From assembly GCA_015501595.1 (NCBI GenBank), contig JADNRX010000275.1:1-64000 (forward strand): DNA of 64,000 bases, given 5' to 3'. This document shows, in pieces, positions 53,151 through 64,000 of the stretch; the first letter of the stretch is position 1, and each line of letters opens with the position of its first letter. The DNA is from Hymenopellis radicata. Lineage: Eukaryota > Basidiomycota > Agaricomycetes > Agaricales > Physalacriaceae. The translations under genes and the position numbers were made by a program. The notes under the pieces were generated by a model. That model had not been told where the DNA came from and did not search any database. It saw nothing but the letters and a program-made list of their open reading frames with translations.

Positions 53151-54436
53151 GATGCGTGATAACGCGTTACACTGGCGTTACCCCTTGCAAGTTTACCGTC
53201 TGGACTCTGACTCCCGCATCCTTCTCGATCTACTCGCCGATTAGGGATTGGTACTATAGTGGTGTATATGTGTTTAGAGGTATGTCTACTACCATTGTCT
53301 GGTGCTCTAAAGAGTCTCCTAACAAAAATTCAGCTTCCACCTTTCTACTATGTGTACGATAATCTACTGGCGGCGACCTCGTCATCGACCACAGCATGCC
53401 AGGTGCCGTGGAACTGAGCCGCAGATGCAGCGATTGGCTAACTACTTCTCGCGAAACTTTGTCTTCGTCTGAGGGCGAATAAGGACTTCCCAGTTCTATT
53501 TCGTGAACTTGATGTACCCAGACACTTCCGTGTAGCTCTCTTTCCTTCCTGACAAGTCGCCGCTGTCTTCTCGTGTGCTCGATCACTGACCCAACAACCG
53601 TCAGCCAGGTTCCTCACCCTCCGGGGTTTTGACGGTGGGTAGGCGTGCATCCGTGGTTTTGGCTGCAAAGATGACGCGAACACTCTTACTAGCGTGAGGT
53701 ACCTGGTACGCGGGTCGACGAGGCCGGTTTCGGGTGCTGGGATCGAAAATTCAGGAGAATATTGTGATCAAGGGCCCTCGTTAATACTGGAGACACAGGG
53801 CATGACTTCTTTAAACGTTGAGAGTGATGTTCCGTGTCCGAGTCTGAATCGCTCTCAGGTAATGCGTGCTTTATCCGTTTTACACAAGGTTTTCGCGCCT
53901 TCTTTACTGGTACATAAATACCATTGCGCAGCTTGACTACGGGCGAGGAGGAACGGGAGGAGATTGTGGTCGTTTCGTAGAATTACGGGGAGCCGAGGGA
54001 GCGGAAGAATGGTCTGGGATTATAGAGGGCATAGTAGACAATGTTTCAGAGCTAGATGTGTGCGCGAGACCAGGTATATAGCCGATAACACGACTTATTG
54101 TGGGTTAGTAAATGAATCAATAGTTGAAGTCGAACTTGACACACCGGTTGATCATCATAGATGGGAAATAGACATGACTGGCCTGGGTTCACAGTGTGAG
54201 CAGGAGAAGGGTTTGTTTCCGGGGTAGCATCTGGTTGCGGTACATCCGGATTGCATGCTTCGGACTGACACACAAGCAAGCGTCTAAATTGCTGGTACGG
54301 TATATGAATAACTTTATGCAGTGCGGGCACAGAGACGCACCAAAATCTTAAACATCGAACGACCCTACTTACAGGCAGAGGACGCTCCTCAACGACGTCA
54401 AATGTCAACCAGGGTGGAACTCCTGAATCAGAACGG
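53151..54436. other. Gene-free stretch of 1.3 kb
   Basis: Only short frames without recognisable content were found on either strand. Confidence 0.3.
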
Positions 54437-54781
54437 TTGACCGCGGCCATAGTGATGTACCTGCCCTTTCTATCAATGACTGTGCCCACTTATATGTACG
54501 GATATGTGCCGGCAAACGCACCTAGAAATACGCCTGTGGACGTGCTAGGACATACACCTGGGAACGCGCCTGGGAATGCGCCAGGAAATACGCCAGTGAA
54601 CGCGCTAGAAAATACGCCTGCGAAAGCGCCTGAGAACGCGCCTGAGAATGCGCTAGGAAATACACCTGCGAACGCGCCTGCGACAGCACTAGGAAATACG
54701 CTTGTGAATGCGGTAGAAGATACCCCTGCGAACCCGGTAGGAGATGCCAGATACACGGTATCATACACCGAAGGTTGGTAG
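54437..54781 (+). CDS. ORF with a 12-bp tetrapeptide repeat
   Basis: A 114-codon frame carries more than a dozen copies of a degenerate 12-bp unit coding NAPG, NTPV, NALE and similar tetrapeptides (54520-54735). No signal peptide or domain is visible. Codon third positions vary more than the amino acids, which hints at translation, but no splice or start evidence supports it. Confidence 0.3.
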   Translation: MTAAIVMYLPFLSMTVPTYMYGYVPANAPRNTPVDVLGHTPGNAPGNAPGNTPVNALENTPAKAPENAPENALGNTPANAPATALGNTLVNAVEDTPANPVGDARYTVSYTEGW

Positions 54782-54995
54782 AATAAAGAAACCAGATATA
54801 TTCATTTTTGAGATTGACGCGTCGTGATAGATAGCGGTGGTGGTGGATAACCCTCGATAGATGGTGATGGATGGGAGTCAAGACGTGATGCCTGCGACGT
54901 TACGCTTGCCAGTCACCGTGTGACAACGCATCCGTAACACTGAAGCCACGGTGTGACAAGGCATCCGTAACGCTTTTTAGCACGGTGATCTAGTA

Positions 54996-55095
54996 TCATC
55001 TACGGAATTCACACGGCACTCTTGGACGGTCGCGGCCACGTCACGGTAGCGGCCACGGTAGCAGCCACGGTAGCACGTCCCCTGCCACGGCACTT
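54996..55095 (+). repeat. CACGGTAG short-motif cluster 2
   Basis: CACGGTAGCGGCCACGGTAG and related motifs, same orientation as cluster 1, 2 kb away. Confidence 0.55.
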
Positions 55096-55861
55096 TTGTG
55101 GTGCCCCGGTCGTCCTTCAGAGCTACTTCCTTCGCCAAGAGATGTGGAACCATGGGGCACCGCACTATATCCTTTACTAAGTATGATATCCGAAATGTCG
55201 GAAATGTCAGACGATAGTGCCTCCTGGCCTTCACCACCGTCCATCTTGATGAGCTCGAGTATTTGATCCAGGGCAACTCTAACATCCTCTTCAGTTTCCA
55301 CTTTAGTCGCTTGTTCCTCACGCTGCTTGAGTGTATCGTTCGAAGGTCCTTCCCAATCGGTCTTCAGCTTTTTCGGTGGTGATGGCTCGTTAGTGACGCC
55401 ATTCATAAATGATGGTGTGGCACCAGGTGCGGTCGCAGGTGGTGCATCCTCTTCGTAGGGACGTTTGTTATTGGGAGATCGCGGGGGAAAAGTAGCGGGT
55501 TCCGGATTCGGCGTGGAAAGCACTTTCGAGGGACAACGATTGGGTTTCGGAGGAGGCTTGGCTTTAGTTTTCGCTTTGGGAGATCTCGGAGAAGATGCAG
55601 CGTTAATGGCGGTCGGACTCGTGGGAGAGATTGGTGGCGGAGTGGGAGAAGCTGCTCCACCTGGTTGGGCAGAGGGATCACTGGCCGGAGGTAAATCGTG
55701 CCTGCCTTGAGCATGAAAGGGGGGTATACGGGAGACCCGTCGGTCAGACGAAAAGTAGAAGCACCGCCATGGGTGGATTCAAAATCAAGTGGCGAATCAT
55801 GGACTGACTTGAAGAGTGCAAGGCCTTTCGGAGCAGAACCAGCTACTGGCCGTTCCTTCAA
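55096..55861 (-). CDS. Unrecognised Pro/Ser-rich protein, frame change
   Basis: On the minus strand SAPKGLALFKSVHDSPLDFE and GGASTFRLTDGSPVYPPFML are followed, one frame off, by SPTPPPISPTSPTAINAASS, PKKLKTDWEGPSND and a helical acidic end VRVALDQILELIKMDGGEG. The PKKLK patch could be a nuclear localisation signal. The frame change near 55700 may hide a small intron. It lies directly behind the LYLVTG family gene on the same strand and could be its last part. Confidence 0.35.
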
Positions 55862-55882
55862 ATAACCGACACCTGGAGCTGA

Positions 55883-57360
55883 CTAAGTCTCTCTTAGCAA
55901 TATGAGAGAAGACGACACACCATCGACAACCACAGGTTCCTTACTGATACTCAAGGGACCTCTAGACGAAAAACCGTCACTTTCACTGTCAGTGGTTTCG
56001 CCTAGTTCTGTTATCCAATCCTCGTCGTGAACGATGGCCACTTCGACTTCAGGATACTAGTGCTATCAGCATGTGGGGATATTTCCCATCGCTGGAGATC
56101 CTTACCATCTGAAGAATATATCGGCTTAGCTGACATGACGGATTTAAAAGCTGAAGGTAAGTTGGTTGATGAAAACAAACAGAAACTAAGACGACTAACT
56201 TCGCTTTTGAGAAAGCCCTGACTATCCTCGTCAGACTCGGTCCGGTCGCCCTCTTCGTCAGGACATTGGACCATACTATCGTCTCGGGGGCTTCCACTGG
56301 CCTCAGATGACGACTGTCTCTGACTACCGGAAGGAGTTGACGACTGAGATGACGAGGAAGGAGGAGACATCGAGGAAGAAGATGAGGACGATGAGAAAGG
56401 TATATGTCCGCCAAAAGAAGGTTGATAGTCGTCTGGATCTCCATTTATCCACAAGACCGTTGCGGAGCGACTAAAAATCTGCTTGAAGAGTTTATCGCGG
56501 ACGGCGATACACAAACCGCGCGTAAAGACGCATTGGTTTTCGTAACCATACGTCGAAATGCCAGGTGACGGAAAGAGGCGCGTCTCGACACCCATGGTTG
56601 TGTCCACGATGAAGCCAACGACAGAGATCCCCACCCAAACCGCCAGCGAGAAATTTTAGGGATACTTCTGTCGACCTTTCTGGATGACAGAAAGCCGCCG
56701 CGCCCCATGATAAACATTTGTCGCATCCGGTGACAAGGTATAGTGTCCCAGAACAGGCCCTGCGTCCTAAGTCGACGTTCACGTACTGGTACCACGACTT
56801 AGCGTGTTGAGCGGCATATTTTTCGTAAACACTGCGGTTCTTAGCGTCGTACCGGTTGGCACCGGTGGGTAGCGTTAAGATGGCGGCCTGCGTTCGAGCG
56901 GTGCTGAATTCAATCCCAAAGCCTCCGCCAGCTAATCCCCTATACATATCAGTGAGTGACACAATGTAAAGCTGCATGGCGAAAGTACACACGGAGCTTC
57001 TGCCGAGGCATCAAAAGACAACGATCGCCTACTTACGTCCGAGCTGGTAATGGCGGCTTCCGGTCTGTGCATAGGGAGGGTCTGGCGTATCGGATTCGGG
57101 CCGAGTTCGCGCAGAGGCAAAGACATAAAGTCGGGCGGGACGTTTCCAGCGTTGACTGGATGATGGGCATCGAGGTGAACGTTCAAAATGAAATCAAAGC
57201 CTCCACCCGCAGTGAGCAGTCCAAGATCACCAATTGTCACGCCTTCTCGCTGGTATTCAGCGGGAAGGCCTGCGTCTGGTTCGGGAATCCAGAGGGGATA
57301 TCCATGACCGCTGCGCATAAGGAGGTGTCGATAAGCAACATGAGCTCTGGGATCGGACAT
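55883..57360 (-). CDS. Agaricomycete LYLVTG-family protein, unknown function
   Basis: The start MSDPRAHVAYRHLLMRSGHG, then YPLWIPEPDAGLPAEYQREG, VTIGDLGLLTAGGGFDFILN and NVPPDFMSLPL match a large basidiomycete family I know only as hypothetical proteins. A spliced middle part reads SWYQYVNVDLGRRACSGTLY and LVTGCDKCLSWGAAAF, then ENQCVFTRGLCIAVRDKLF, a Ser-rich low-complexity stretch and VAIVHDEDWITELGET at the end. At least four short introns are needed, and not all borders were fixed. No transmembrane helix or enzyme motif is visible. Confidence 0.65.
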
Positions 57361-58128
57361 TGATGAAGGGCACGAAAGAAGGGATGTAGCTCATCATACA
57401 GTTCTTAAGCGATACATATACAGCACAGAAGAAGCATCGGCGGGCCCATGCCATGATGCTGTGTTGAGGTATGAGGTATGAGGGAGGTAATACGCCCGAC
57501 GGCCGAGTTCTTTTACTATGCGCCTAGAATTTGATCTGCATAGCCGCATAGGTCAAAGCATCGCCTTCAATAGAGTTCATGGACATCGCCAAGACATCGC
57601 TGTTAAAGAATGAGTTGAGAAGAGCTAGTGATGATATGACACATCTCCCTCCACAACACGTGTTACTAAAATAGAGCCGTCCAACGCGCACCATTTGATA
57701 AGACTCTAGAGATGCGCGCTGTCGAGGTTGAGTCCTGAAAGATTGCGCGATATCGGCTTTCGCATGGTTCCAGTCGTAGCGCCCGTCGCGATGAGCGTGA
57801 GTCTGTAATCTAGGCGAAGGCGATTGGGAAATGTCTTGCACGCGAGGAGCTTCGTTCCGTCCTCGTCCAACGGTTGCCTGGTACCGAACCTTTCATAAGG
57901 TGAACTGCCCGTTTACTGGCTGTCCGGACGCCCTCATTTAGTATCCAAAGACGTCAATACGTTCTCTTTCATTGTATAGTTGCAGTATATAACACCCGGC
58001 TGAGAGACAAGCCTTCTTTTCAAGGAAGACTTCCTTCGCCGAGGTCCAGAGGAGTCCCGGGTCGTGAGACCATCTACAACACATTAGCATCATCGTGTGC
58101 GAGAACGGTCCAACAGTACACACATGGG
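57361..58128. other. Intergenic stretch
   Basis: No supported gene; a minus-strand frame at 57524-57841 has no recognisable content. Confidence 0.3.
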
Positions 58129-58322
58129 GAGACGCGATCCGAAAGGTCGATATCTCAGTGGGCGGGTTGATATCACGATCACTGCCGGCAGTGTCAAATT
58201 TCATGAGAACATCGTCCTTGCTGCGAGACGCGATCCGAAAGGTTGATATCTCAGTGGCGGGTTGATATCATGATCACTGCCGGCAGTGTCAAATTTCATG
58301 ATAACATCGTCCTTGCTGCGAA
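58129..58322 (-). repeat. 96-bp tandem duplication at a coding 3' end
   Basis: GAGACGCGATCCGAAAGGT starts at 58129 and again at 58225, a period of 96 bp (32 codons). It falls in the C-terminal part of the DUF6534 gene; one copy has CCC and the other CC in its middle, which shifts the frame between them. Confidence 0.85.
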
Positions 58323-59640
58323 GGGATTCGCGGGTATTTAAACTGCGCAGGCCATTGAGGTCAACGGCAAGGTAAAATGAAGTTGAATGAATGCTTACAC
58401 TGCCAGTACAGATGTCACATAGCAAGTGCTGATCGAAAAGTAAAAGATCATGTAATAAAAGGTGCGCGGATAGACCACGGTCAACGTCAACGCCATCGCA
58501 TTGCATATCCTGAATGATTATCAGATGAACGGTCATGTAGCTCGAGGTTATGGTATACTTACATGGTGAGCAATCCACTGTTAATCGTGTATATGACGAG
58601 TTTGTTGATAAGGTGGTCTGTACTAAGGACAAAGCATAGTGAGGAGATGATTGTGAATATTGGCGCCGCTGACCTTTTTAGACCTACTTGGCGGGATCTC
58701 ATGAGGAAAACGATCATGCTCGTCGAGATCAGGAAGTCCCCGCGAGAGCACACGAAAGCGACGCCTTCGATAGATACTAGTTGCCAGTTTTTGAGTGTTA
58801 CAGGCCAAACAGAGGGACTCTCACATCGATGGACGGGATATACAAGTAGAGTGGCAGGTTCGTGTGTTTGTGCTCAGCGGCCGTGTACGCTGGAAAAGAC
58901 ATTCAAAATCGGGTCGTTTTCATCAAAGTCAAACTCACCGAACAGGAATGCAATGGTTATCCAGGAGATAAGCGTCTGCAGAGCATAGTGTCACATGTAT
59001 TCGCTGCGGATATAGTCCATGCTTACGACGATTCCGGAAGCCAGGGGCTCCTTTCGGAAACTGTGACGTCCGAGTTAGCGAATGATTCATTGTACCCGAG
59101 TATCAGCTTAGAGCACGTACGTATCCAAAGTCGGTAGGCGTAGAATAATTGCACTATGAAGGCAATGACTCCGGCACCGGTAGTCGCGGTCTGGTGGCAA
59201 AGTTCAGTTGTCAGTCATCGTTCAGCAGGAATCAAATGTATCCCTCACCATCGCACACCAATTAGCTATGAGACCTCAGCAGAAGTGCCACTAATGAGCA
59301 CATCCCAGACGAGAACCATATCCATTACATTCACCAGCAAGTCAACCAGGCTGATAAACACGCTCGGCTCGTCGTCAGTATTGGATGAGTGTCGCGGTCA
59401 CGTACGCTAATACCACAACCTGCAAATACGACCGGTCATTCGGGAAAATTCGAATATGAAGGCCTTCATACCATGATTCGGAGGTACCAGCGGTCACGGA
59501 GCCAATATTGGTTGAAGTACTGGTACGTTTGGAGGACGGTGATACCGTATAGCCTAGTCGAAATCAGCGCAACAGTCACAAATGGACTAGGAAGACACCG
59601 ACACGGTTGAGATGAATGCGCCGGCAAGGACGGGGCCCAT
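58201..59640 (-). CDS. DUF6534 seven-helix membrane protein
   Basis: The minus-strand start MGPVLAGAFISTV is followed, after a 49-nt intron, by LYGITVLQTYQYFNQYWLRD. Later exons give DFLISTSMIVFLMRSRQVGL, STDHLINKLVIYTINSGLLT and, after another intron, MALTLTVVYPRTFYYMIFYF and LNTRESLRSKDD. This order (GP..G, LYG...Q.Y.Y, ADxLI, NTGLLT-like, LNxRxxLR) defines DUF6534, a family of predicted plasma-membrane proteins expanded in agaricomycetes, whose function is unknown. The C-terminal tail lies in a 96-bp tandem repeat and stops at 58201 because of a one-base difference; the older tail probably ran further left. Seven or more introns were not all placed. Confidence 0.75.
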
Positions 59641-60738
59641 GAGAGCAGACATATTGGAACACCTCGGAGGGATACTGCAAGCCAGAGGATGACAACGCTC
59701 GCTTTAAATACAGCGACTGTTTCGTCATAAAATATAATGGTCCAAAGTGTTCTGTGTTCCCGTAGTAGTAAGTAGAAGCAGTAGTATTTCAGCCAATGGT
59801 CTCACGCGTGGAACAGGCCAATCAAACAGGTGCGCCCCAATCACCATCTCTTCTATCATCTCCATCATCTCATTAGACGCCTTAGTCGGCGGAGTCAAGG
59901 ATAAGATCTTCCATGATTTACAAAGCGTGCCACCCTCGGTATTCCTTCCCAGTCAAAAATGTACTAAGTCCAGTATCATGTATGTGTCGGCGACGAACCG
60001 CAAGGCATCTGAGTCAGTGCGATGGTGCTTTCCTATTGTTGCATCGTTCGGCTCAGCATCCGAGGCAGGTCGTGCGAGAGGTTGGATGAATCACATCTTT
60101 CGCGGGATGACGGGACAAACTTGAACCCCAATTTTCTGTAACGGGATCAGCCATCAGAGCGTTATTTTGGTGTGTGAGGACGCGCCATACAAGCACAGGG
60201 AATGACCGACCGAGTCGTAAGTAGTATATGAAGGTGAGTGACAGCGTTGGCAGTGTGGTTTACTCGGCACTACTGTACTTATAATCATCGCAAGAAAGGC
60301 CATGCGAACACTAGTGATGGCAGTTGGATGTTGGACTGGAGGTATCTGATCTCACGCCTTCTCACGCGCGGGATGGATGATGGGAGGACGCTCGATTGGG
60401 TGGCTGTGTTACGGTACGACTCGATCTCATCGGTCCGAGATCCCCGATGCTTCCCAATCTGTCCGTCTCTCTCTTCCCGCCGTCTCGCTCTTCCCGCCAT
60501 CTCTCTCTTCCCGTGGTCCTCGTCTCTTCCCCGCCTGGGCTACCTAGCCCAACGTAAATTCTGGCGTCATGTAATTCTGGCGTCATGTTGAGGCAGTACT
60601 AGATAGATTGATATAGTACTGATCGGCGAACTTGAAGTGCATATAGGTGCTATACTTAGCATGAAACGTGTTGTATGCCTTCCGTAACTATCTCTGTTCT
60701 CAAAGATGGCTCTCTCCCGCCAACTTTGAGCAAGCTTC
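59641..60738. other. Intergenic stretch with a pyrimidine-rich run
   Basis: TCTTCCCGCC-type repeats lie at about 60468-60525. No gene is recognised up to the NmrA-like start at 60739. Confidence 0.35.
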
Positions 60739-62046
60739 ATGACCACGAGAACTATACTCGTTACTGGGGCGACTGGTCGCCAAGGGCAAGCCTTCATAAG
60801 GTCCTTGTCCAAGTCTTCCGAGGCCAACCTAGACGACTCTCAGGCTATTCCTCAGGCTTACCATGTTCTGGCTCTTACACGGAGCGCTGCTAGTCGCGCG
60901 CCGGACCCTGAACTCAAAGATGGTGGTAAGACGAACGTCACGGTCGAGCTGGTACAGGGCAATCTGGACAAGCCGGAAACGGTGCAGACTATATTCGAAT
61001 CCCACAACATCTTTGCTGTATTTCTGCGTTCTGGCGTTCCCTGGCCTGGGAGCCGATGGTGATGGCGAGGAGAAGCAAGGAAAAGTGAGTACGCCTCCTT
61101 GATTCGGAATTTCTTTCTTTGTGACACCAACTTCGACAAGATGTTGATCGACCTCGCTCTGCAATTCAGCGTTTTCGCATTTCGTCTTCTCGTCATACGA
61201 ACGAGGCGGCGAAAGCCAGGACAATACGCTGGTAGGAGATCGCGCTGCGAAGGTTTCCATCGAGCACCACCTTCGAGAGAAGACGCAGGGAAGTTCGATG
61301 TCTTGGACGTATGATTCATCTCTGGAGTCGTCTGTGTACAGTGTCTGAATGAGCTACCAGGATTCTGAGACCGGGCTTCTTCATGGAGAACTACATTGGT
61401 CTCATCGGTTCGATAACAGTTGCGGCTCTACGGGCGGGATTAGCAAAGGATACGAAGATATTCATGGTGGTACGACCGAGTTCTGCCCCGTAATTCCCCA
61501 GTCAAGCTAATTGCCGGCCGTCATGAAGTGCACAGAAGACATTGGGCGGGTGGCTGCAGGTGTCGTTCGAGTGAGCAGCCTGATCTGATTCAAGGTGCAC
61601 ATAGCTCAACATGTTAGTAGGATCCTGGATCATTCAGGTCCTCCGTAATCGCCATCGGTGAACACTCCACCATTGGTGAACAGCAGCAGGCCTATCGCCG
61701 CGCCACAGGAAAGGCACTTCCTTCCGCACCCTTGCTTCTGGGGCGCGTCATCCTCAAAATGAACAAGCATGCCAAAGGATTGTGGGTGACGCTTCGTTAC
61801 CGGGCAATTTTGTGTCCTGATACCTATATGGCTAGAGTTCTGGACATCGAACGTGTCCATGCGCTGGAAGAAGGCGGTGCACATCCGGAATTACAGCGTG
61901 AGATGGATGATGCTAAGCGCGCGGCGTGCCAGAGCTTGACGTCTTTTGAGAGCTGGGCTACCAGTGGAGACGAAGGTCCGCAGGCGAAGGAAGTTGCTAG
62001 GTGGAATCGGCTTACACTGCCGAAACTCATGACTGGTCGTTCATGA
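60739..62046 (+). pseudogene. NmrA-like NAD(P)-binding gene with frame lesions
   Basis: The start MTTRTILVTGATGRQGQAFI is the NmrA-type Rossmann motif. Further on are VELVQGNLDKPETVQTIFES, LIDLALQFSVFAF, VFSSYERGG, ILRPGFFMENYIG and EDIGRVAAGVV, and the C-terminal part GEQQQAYRRATGKALPSAP fits the family. Introns at 61085-61140 and 61309-61360 are normal. The frame slips between IFAVF and LAFPGLGADG (about 61025), where an intact gene should be continuous, and again by one extra C after FAF (about 61176). Members act as redox-sensing regulators or as oxidoreductases; this copy is probably dead unless unusual splicing rescues it. Confidence 0.6.
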
Positions 62047-62961
62047 TTGTGAATATTGGGCTTTACTGGGTGTGGGGTCTCCGCGTAGTGTTTCTCTTCG
62101 AATGTAGTACACTAGTTTCAAATACGGAGATCAAGTTATAGTCAAGCTACAACATAGAAATATTCAAATGGAGGTGGATGGGTTCACGACACGCTCCTCG
62201 ATGTCGGACGGAATATCGTGAGACCCAATAACAGCATCTTCATCGAACGTGCTGATACGGATTGTGATCCCATCCAATAAGCCTTCCGTTGTCGCGGTCA
62301 GCGGGGTGCACGATAACAGCAGAAGCAACCTGGCAGCAAAGACTGGCGAATCCGTCAGCGTATGCGGCGCCGACATCAGATGCTTTGTATCTGCGCTCGA
62401 TGTCTGCGTACGGCGCCTGCGAGACGTAGAACATTCCGTCATTGTAGTCTGCCCGAGAAGTCTCCGGGAAGAGGATGTCCACAGCGTGTATTATATCCTC
62501 GACGAGGGATGGCAAGATGCAGACGCGCTTCAGAATGAGATTTTCGTCTAGGTGTGTGTCGGGAAAGTGTAGGAACTTTTTGGTGCAGGGTAACCGGGAT
62601 CACGGAGAGGAAATGGGAGGAACGAAAGTGAAAGCATCCTGAAGAAACGTAGGTTCCGACATCCTGTCGTGTATACCGACCGTATCGACAGAACGTGATG
62701 GGCGGTCGAGAGGCCCGTATGTTCAACTCGGGGTGTCATTGTTGTTGTTGTTCTCAAGTTGTTCTGATCAAAATGGGCGCCTCGGGTACCTCGGCCGAGA
62801 GTTGAAAACCTGTAATCTCAAAAAAAAAAATACAAACCGTTTGCAGTCCACAAATTTATTATGAACCAAGCTATTTCAACGCGTCGTTCAAAGATCATGT
62901 GCGTTCCCCCCTTGCTAGTTCTACACGTTCTCAATATGGACCCTGTGAGTGCGGCTCAGAA
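62047..62961. other. Mostly intergenic, weak minus-strand ORFs
   Basis: On the minus strand at 62240-62515 a frame reads MPSLVEDIIHAVDILFPETS and YNDGMFYVSQAPYADIERRY, and an overlapping one ends VIGSHDIPSDIEERV at 62164. They look protein-like, and a frame change near 62290 would join them, but no family or splice site supports a call. Confidence 0.25.
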
Positions 62962-63759
62962 CTACCAAGGCAATTCCCCAACATCGCTCCAGAACAAACC
63001 TAGAAGCATGATTAGGATGAATCATAGGACCACTCAAGGAAAGAGGGACGTACAATTCTTATCCTTGTCCTCCGGCCCGAGCAATGCCCATGGAACGACA
63101 AACTCGGCTCCCTCCCTCCACGTCTTCCCTCCAGGCGTGAACCCATTCAATTTGCTCGTGACAAAGCCCGGCGACACCACATTGACACGAACCTTCCCCT
63201 CCAACGCGCGCGCCAGCGCAATCGAATACGAATTCAACGCCGACTTCCTCGCGTTATACGCAATCCAGTCGTGGAGATGGCCTTCCTTCCCCGCCATGAA
63301 CGTATTGCTCCCCGTGCGCGACGTGACGTTCACGATACACGCCTGCCCAGGCGGCGCCAGGAGGAGCAACGGTGCGAACGCCTGGCTGACGGCGATGGTC
63401 CCGAAAAAGTTGACGTCCAGCGCGTTCTGGATGTTCTCACGCGACTCGGTGAGCGCCCCGGTGCTCTTGTGCATGAGCCCCACGCCCGCGTTGTTCACGA
63501 GGGAGTCTAAGCGCCCCTCGGCCTTGAGCACGACGTCCTTCGCGGCGGCGATGGATTCGGGCGAGGTTACGTCGAGCTGGACAAAGTGCACGTCGAGGCC
63601 GGAAGCGGCGAGCGTGCTCTGCGCTTCCTTGCCAGCGTCGATGTTGCGCGCGGCGAGGTAGACACGATGGCCTTTCTCTGCGAGGCTTTTGACGGTTTCG
63701 AAGCCGATGCCGGTGTTGGCGCCTGTGACGAGGATGATGCGTTTGTAGGAGTTCGACAT
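62962..63759 (-). CDS. Short-chain dehydrogenase/reductase
   Basis: Exons 63759-63054 and 62999-62962 give 247 residues, with a 54-nt intron. The cofactor motif TGANTGIG is at residues 13-20, NNAG lies near residue 90, and the catalytic YNARK is preceded by the Ser in VNVTSRTGS. PGFVTSKLNGF follows as usual, and the end LFWSDVGELPW is typical after splicing. All catalytic residues are present, unlike in the SDR of the mirror cluster. The fold binds NAD(P)H and reduces carbonyls or oxidises alcohols; the substrate is unknown. No partner gene is adjacent. Confidence 0.9.
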
Positions 63760-64000
63760 GTTGGATGTGATGGTATTATGATGTTCGAAAGGACCATCTT
63801 TATAGGAATCGACTTTGACGCGTTGAGATGTTTACAAAGGATGCGTAATTAGAGCCAAGCGCGAACGTGACTAGAAGGAAAAACAATGAGTAAGAGCTGA
63901 AGACCATTGCCGAGTAAATTCGCAACCAGTTTCCTTTCGTGCTTGCCGAGGGTCAGTTGTGGGAAAGGCCCCTGTTCATTCATTAGTACGAGGTGATGAG
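63760..64000. other. Upstream region of the terminal SDR
   Basis: Minus-strand promoter of the SDR; a TATAAAG-like CTATAAAGAT sits about 40 nt upstream of the ATG (63797-63806, minus strand). No gene is seen. Confidence 0.4.

Overview
The window reads as nuclear DNA of a filamentous basidiomycete, most likely an agaricomycete. Reasons: genes are split by many 45-65 nt GT-AG introns, and several families common in that group occur (MYND zinc-finger protein, DUF6534 seven-helix protein, DUF1996 secreted protein, giant DUF6606/DUF3638/DUF3645 protein, urease accessory UreG). No rRNA gene, convincing tRNA gene or prokaryotic operon was seen. Part of the window is compact and genic, part is repeat-rich with decayed gene copies. 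Layout: 0.2-5.1 kb holds a MYND gene, two unrecognised genes and a C-terminal fragment of the DUF3638 gene. 5.1-11 kb is gene-poor, with a 151-bp minisatellite, a ubiquitin pseudogene and a GATA-finger/ubiquitin chimera. 11-13.3 kb has two broken hsp20 copies on either side of an intact, intronless DUF5077-DUF3472 gene on the other strand. 14-15.7 kb is an MFS transporter. 15.9-19.4 kb is a tandem duplication of a secreted acidic-repeat gene (copies A and B); a third paralogue (C) lies at 39.3 kb. 19.75-29.4 kb is the giant DUF3638 gene on the minus strand, followed by a third broken hsp20 copy. 34-36.3 kb is a DUF1996 gene and 37.8-38.8 kb is ureG. 40.7-49.5 kb is a large imperfect inverted duplication: each arm carries an unknown gene, a SnoaL/NTF2-like gene and a short-chain dehydrogenase (SDR) gene in mirror order, around an O-methyltransferase. 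49.6-57.4 kb has two members of an agaricomycete family of unknown function, another 151-bp array and short tandem repeats. 58-64 kb has a DUF6534 membrane protein, a decayed NmrA-like gene and a second SDR. How the genes may work together: the SnoaL-like, SDR and O-methyltransferase genes could form a small tailoring cluster, though no core synthase is present. The acidic-repeat family looks like secreted precursors in which cationic, tryptophan-containing cassettes flanked by dibasic residues alternate with very acidic spacers; this is the best candidate for an undescribed system. The window also shows frequent recent duplication and decay: three hsp20 copies (all broken), scattered DUF3638 fragments, ubiquitin fragments and the half-decayed mirror arm. 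Exon boundaries were set by eye from splice consensus and reading-frame continuity; family names rest on motif recognition, not on database searches.
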